Origin: Deltaproteobacteria bacterium
Lineage (GTDB): Bacteria > Myxococcota_A > Polyangia > GCA-2747355 > JADLHG01
Reading direction: 5' to 3'
DNA: 64,000 nucleotides
Assembly: GCA_020848905.1 (NCBI GenBank)
Contig: JADLHG010000045.1
Span: 310,001 to 374,000 of the forward strand
The position numbers and the translations under genes are program-made. Under the pieces are notes generated by a model. It did not search any database. It had not been told where the DNA came from and was given only the letters and a program-made list of their open reading frames with translations. This document shows, in pieces, positions 60,360 to 64,000 of the stretch. Numbering within the stretch: position 1 is the first letter of the stretch; every line of letters starts with the position of its first letter.

Positions 60360-63188
60360 ATGACGGTGCGGCGAGGCCGAGGCGCCCTGGCGCCGATTGC
60401 GGTTCTCAGCGTGTGGCTTGCCGGTTGTGCGACCGATCCGGGAGGCGGGCCTGGCCCCGACGCTGGACCCGGTTCCGACGATGGGGTTGGGCTGACCAAG
60501 ATCGAGGGCCCGATCGGCGCCGCTGCGACCGGCGCGCTCCCGCGCCTCTTTTCACCCGGGGCGAAGGCAGAGGACGTGGCCCCTGACGGCTTTGTCCACA
60601 CGCGTCTCGCCGCGATGCTCTTGCCGGGCACCCTCGTCGGCCCGCTGAACGGCGCGCTCGAGACCCACAAGGTCCGCGTGGCGGCCTGCGCGCCGGGCTT
60701 GCTCACCCTTACGCTGGCCATGCCGCGCGTGGCGGACCGCGCCGCGGCCGAGGAGCTCGCCGGACGCCTGAGAGGCACGGGGCTCTTCGCCGACGTGGCC
60801 CCGACCTACGTCGTGAGCGACCCCGACTTTGAGCCGCGTCCGGTCCCGAAGGCCGACGCGTCGGCGACGCCCGTGACGGGGCTCGGGCAGAAGAAGGCCG
60901 CGCTGAGGCCACCCTCCTCTCCGAGCGGCGAGGACCTCGCGCACCACGAGGCGATGCGGTTGCCGGCGGCGTGGAACCTGAAAGCGCTCGTGATCGCGCG
61001 TCCGGTCGGCACGCTGAACCTGCTCATCCCGGGGCAGTTCGCGACCGCGAATGCCCATCCGGACATCTCCTCTCAGCGCTTCGTGGACACGGGAGGTTTC
61101 GTGCTCTCCGGGACCTTCGACGGCTCCGGCGTCTACCTGAGCAGCGTCGCGGCCGCCGACTTCAACGGGAGCGGCCTGACGGGGATGAACGCCAAGGCCG
61201 GCGAGTCGATGATCACCTGGGGAGTGCCGCTCGGGACGCGCTGGGACTACTCCCAGATCCATACCGCGACGCTCGATGCCGCCGCCCGGATGGAGCCTAC
61301 GGGGCGGACCGTGCTCCTCTGGCGCCATACCTGGAACAATCTGAGCTTCGCCCAGCTCTCGAAGCTCCAGCGGGTGGGCTATGCGCTCACCGCCCGGCTT
61401 CAAGCGAAGCTCCTCGAGCGCAGGCTGCTCGTCGTTTCGTCGGCGGGCAAGCGCCGGGCCCAGGGGACGGCGCCGCCGCCCGAGGAGACGGCGGTCTGGA
61501 ACTCGGCCTTCAACCTGGATGCGAACGGGGGCGACTTCACCCAGCTCTTCACCGAGGCCGAGCGGCAGCAGGCCGACGTGCAGCGCATCCTGGGTCTCTC
61601 GCCCGAGCAGAACCGCCAGCGCAGCCTGAACCTCCTCGTGGCAGGAGCCACCGTGGCCGGGGGATGGGACGAGGCCTCCTTCTCCGCGCAGCCCTCCGAG
61701 GTGCGCGCGGTGGGCGAGGCGATCCCCGGCTACTGCGAGCCGAGCGCGAGCCTCTGCGCCTCGGGCCGCTTGCTCGTGAGCTCGACGGTCGCCGCCGCGG
61801 CGCAGCTCGCGGGGCTCGCGGCGTGGCTCTGGAATCTCAACTGGAACCTGGAGGGCAGAACGATCGCCGCGCTGCCTCTGCTCTCCTTCGAGCCCGCGCG
61901 GCTCGGGACGGTCAACGCGTACTGGGCCTCGCTGACGGGGGTCGGCAGCCTCAACGAGTCACGGCGCGCGACCCTCATGGACCTCGTCGGAGGTGGGGCG
62001 AGCGGCAACGACCCCGACGGGCGCTTCGACGAGAAGGACCTCGCGATCTGGGAGCAGAAGATGACGAGCTGGTCGAGCGGGCGCGTCTTCGACCGCTACG
62101 ACCTGAACGGAGACGGCTATACCGTGCCCGACGAGCACCCCGAGGCCTTCGATCTCGACGGCTCGGGGCCGCCGTTCCCCGCGGTGGGGGAGGTGGCCTA
62201 TATCGCCGAGGGGGCGCGTGTCACGCTGGACGAGGGGCAGGTCGAGGACCTCGAGGTGCTCTGCTACTACGCCTACTCGTCGATCTATCAGGGCGACGCC
62301 GACCGTCGCAAGGCGCTCCTCGGCACGCGCTGCAAGCTGCCCACGGTGCGTATCGCGCCGAGGCAGACCACCGTCCGGGCCAAGCTGGACGTGCTGCTCG
62401 AGGCGATCGTCGAGAACGGCAATGCGGCCGATCTGCGCTGGTCGGCTGATGGCGGAACGTTGCGGGCGCAGGACGGCTCGACCACCGCGACGTGGACGGC
62501 GCCCGACGTAGACGACAAGGTGTTCTCGGTGAAGGTCTGGCTCACCTCGCGGCCGCGCCGGCCGGCGGTGGCCTCGATCCGCGTGACCCGCTGTCCGCCG
62601 CCACCCACGTGCGCGCCTCCCGACGACCCGATCGTGAGCTGCAAGCTCCGAGACGAGTGCAACAAGAAGGATATCGTCTGCGACTGCAAGCCGGAACGAG
62701 GCAAGACCGAGCCCCGCTCGTGCAACCCGGTGACCTTTCGCTGCGAGCCCAAGCCGCCCTGCAACCACGCCTGTCCGACGGTGAACGCGACGGGCTGCGA
62801 CGGCACGTACCTCAGCCTCTGCGAGGCGGACGAGAACGGCTGCCGGCGCTGGAAGCACCTCGAGAGCTGCGCACGCCCCTATTATCCTCCACAGGGGGGA
62901 GCTGGACTGACGAACAACCGCTTCTGCTACCCGGGCCACGGGCCGGTGAACGGCTATCCCGCCGACTACCTCGTCAGCGCGCCCCGGTGCGCCTGCAGGG
63001 CGGAGTACCACCTTCAGGATCCCTGCTTCTCGAACAAGACGGGCTGGGTCTGCTGGAGGGACATCCACTCGACGTCCCCCAATCCCTATGCCTGGAAGCT
63101 CTGCGCGATGGACCCCGTCGGAGCCTGCGCCATCGTCACCCACGACGGTCCGGGCGGCCTTGCGAGCTGCACGCCGCCGTATCCGTAG
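60360..63188 (+). CDS. Large lipoprotein with degenerate subtilase-like region and Cys-rich tail
   Basis: The 942-residue product has lipobox LAGC and an Asp/Gly linker. Residues about 110-155 resemble a subtilase pro-domain ('LLTLTLAMPRVADRAAAEELAGRLRGTGLFADVAPTYVV'). Later, 'RLLVSSTVAAAAQLAGLAAWLWNLN' looks like the subtilisin Ser region (GTSxAAPHVAGLAALL) with the residues changed. No intact Asp/His/Ser triad was found. It also has an EF-hand-like 'DLNGDGYTVPDEHPEAFDLDGSG', an Ig-like beta domain and a Cys-rich tail. It may be an inactive protease homologue at the cell surface. GGGAGG precedes the ATG. Confidence 0.65.
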   Translation: MTVRRGRGALAPIAVLSVWLAGCATDPGGGPGPDAGPGSDDGVGLTKIEGPIGAAATGALPRLFSPGAKAEDVAPDGFVHTRLAAMLLPGTLVGPLNGALETHKVRVAACAPGLLTLTLAMPRVADRAAAEELAGRLRGTGLFADVAPTYVVSDPDFEPRPVPKADASATPVTGLGQKKAALRPPSSPSGEDLAHHEAMRLPAAWNLKALVIARPVGTLNLLIPGQFATANAHPDISSQRFVDTGGFVLSGTFDGSGVYLSSVAAADFNGSGLTGMNAKAGESMITWGVPLGTRWDYSQIHTATLDAAARMEPTGRTVLLWRHTWNNLSFAQLSKLQRVGYALTARLQAKLLERRLLVVSSAGKRRAQGTAPPPEETAVWNSAFNLDANGGDFTQLFTEAERQQADVQRILGLSPEQNRQRSLNLLVAGATVAGGWDEASFSAQPSEVRAVGEAIPGYCEPSASLCASGRLLVSSTVAAAAQLAGLAAWLWNLNWNLEGRTIAALPLLSFEPARLGTVNAYWASLTGVGSLNESRRATLMDLVGGGASGNDPDGRFDEKDLAIWEQKMTSWSSGRVFDRYDLNGDGYTVPDEHPEAFDLDGSGPPFPAVGEVAYIAEGARVTLDEGQVEDLEVLCYYAYSSIYQGDADRRKALLGTRCKLPTVRIAPRQTTVRAKLDVLLEAIVENGNAADLRWSADGGTLRAQDGSTTATWTAPDVDDKVFSVKVWLTSRPRRPAVASIRVTRCPPPPTCAPPDDPIVSCKLRDECNKKDIVCDCKPERGKTEPRSCNPVTFRCEPKPPCNHACPTVNATGCDGTYLSLCEADENGCRRWKHLESCARPYYPPQGGAGLTNNRFCYPGHGPVNGYPADYLVSAPRCACRAEYHLQDPCFSNKTGWVCWRDIHSTSPNPYAWKLCAMDPVGACAIVTHDGPGGLASCTPPYP

Positions 63189-63241
63189 GAAGGTGTCCGA
63201 CGTTCGCGCGCGCTTGAGCGCAGCTACCCTGGAGGCTACCG

Positions 63242-64000
63242 ATGCGTTGGCGCTGGTTCACTGTGTTTGGCTCCGCGATGCTGGCCGGCTTCGCCGCTCC
63301 TGCGAGCGCCGAGCCCGGCGACACGCAGGTCCTCACCTGGCCCGACGGCGCACGCGCGGCGGTGAGCGTCACCATGGACGACGGCTACGCGAACCAGTGG
63401 CGCTATATGGCGCCGCTCCTGGCCTCGCGCGGCTACCGCGGGACCTTCTTTCTCATTACGAGCTGGATGGACGCGGAGAACCTCTGGCCCGCCTGGCAGG
63501 CCGTTGCCGCGGCGGGGCACGAGATCGGCTCGCACACCGTGAATCACGTGGGCCTGACCGAGCTCGACGCGGCGAAGGTGAAGGAGGAGCTCGAGACCTC
63601 CCGCGCGCGCATCCAGAAGGTGATCGGGCCTGAGCACGGGAGGACCTTCGGCTTTCCCTTCTCGAAGTCCTCGGCCGCGACGGCCTTGGCCGTGGAGCAG
63701 GCGGGCTACGAGGCCGCGCGGACCGGCGGGGAGAAGACGAATCCCGATACACCTCAAACCATGTTTCTCGTGCAGTCCAGGCATCCGCTGGCGGCCACGC
63801 CGCTCGCCGAGATGAACGGCTGGGTGGACGAGGTGAAGAAGTCCGGCGGCTGGCTGGTCGTCGGCGTCCACGGGGTCGTCGACGCGGTCCAGCGCTATCC
63901 CGCGAGCCACGAGGGCTGGGAGCCGGTTCCCCTCGAGCGGTACGTGGCCTTCGTGGATCACCTGGCGGCGGCGGGGAGCGCGCTCTGGGTCGCGCCCTTC
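63242..64000 (+). CDS. Secreted polysaccharide deacetylase (NodB type), 3' end outside window
   Basis: Translation is open for 253 codons from ATG 63242 to the window edge. There is a signal peptide (MRWRWFTVFGSAMLAGFAAPASAE). NodB motifs are 'VTMDDGYANQW' (metal Asp pair), 'GHEIGSHTVNH' (His pair), and 'TFGFPF' in the place of the R-x-P-Y motif, then 'LVVGVHGVVDA'. It should remove N- or O-acetyl groups from extracellular sugar polymers. The missing Arg and Tyr of the third motif leave the activity in some doubt. Confidence 0.85.
   Translation, partial: MRWRWFTVFGSAMLAGFAAPASAEPGDTQVLTWPDGARAAVSVTMDDGYANQWRYMAPLLASRGYRGTFFLITSWMDAENLWPAWQAVAAAGHEIGSHTVNHVGLTELDAAKVKEELETSRARIQKVIGPEHGRTFGFPFSKSSAATALAVEQAGYEAARTGGEKTNPDTPQTMFLVQSRHPLAATPLAEMNGWVDEVKKSGGWLVVGVHGVVDAVQRYPASHEGWEPVPLERYVAFVDHLAAAGSALWVAPF

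Overview
The window is a compact, uniformly GC-rich stretch of chromosome, about 70% G+C by eye. It carries 48 supported protein genes and no recognisable rRNA, tRNA, CRISPR array, insertion sequence or phage. Several traits point to a myxobacterium-like (Myxococcota or deltaproteobacterial) organism: many secreted lipoproteins with Asp/Gly/Ala-rich linkers after the lipobox, Cys-rich repeats of the 'CGDG..D..EQCDD' type, a SpoIID-like lipoprotein with a MYXO-CTERM-like tail, a PilZ-PAS protein, and many outer-membrane barrels. This is an inference from style; no marker gene settles it. Genes are short-spaced, and many are coupled by 1- or 4-base start/stop overlaps.

Layout. 1-4039: a PilZ-PAS protein cut by the window edge, an MFS organophosphate-type transporter, a Cys-rich lipoprotein and a barrel protein. 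4031-13796: a divergent amidoligase island. The left operon encodes a circularly permuted ATP-grasp, an alpha-E protein and a glutamine-amidotransferase-like/transglutaminase fusion. The right operon encodes a transglutaminase/DUF2126 amidoligase and a second, stand-alone DUF2126 amidoligase. 13813-31594: mostly housekeeping and envelope genes (a short Tex-like S1 protein, a FadL-like porin, YqeY, SpoIID, an RluA-type pseudouridine synthase, two phosphoesterases, a PBP4-type peptidase, a phosphoglycolate-type phosphatase, an HMA protein, a methyltransferase, RF3). 31720-40746: ArfB, an M16 peptidase with an inactive M16 lipoprotein partner, a zincin lipoprotein, an acyltransferase-like membrane protein and a long helical-repeat protein.

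41686-44614 holds a tightly overlapped three-gene cassette: ECF sigma factor, membrane anti-sigma factor with a DUF4384-like part, and a secreted caspase-like protease fused to a predicted outer-membrane barrel. A von Willebrand A lipoprotein, a predicted secreted protein-glutaminase and an LGFP-like lipoprotein follow. 49085-54594 is a two-gene operon for a giant 2-hydroxyacyl-CoA-dehydratase-type activase and its HgdB-like partner. Upstream of it lie a sigma-70 promoter with an operator-like inverted repeat inside its spacer and a perfect FNR-type box, which suggests anaerobic and ligand-dependent control. 54957-64000 encodes two polysaccharide-deacetylase-like proteins, a short FtsH, a barrel protein with a Wza-type polysaccharide-export lipoprotein, and a large lipoprotein resembling a degenerate subtilase.

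The best candidates for little-described systems are the amidoligase island and the sigma/anti-sigma/caspase-barrel cassette. The first looks like a peptide-ligation and peptide-trimming machine. The second looks like an envelope signalling or proteolysis module.
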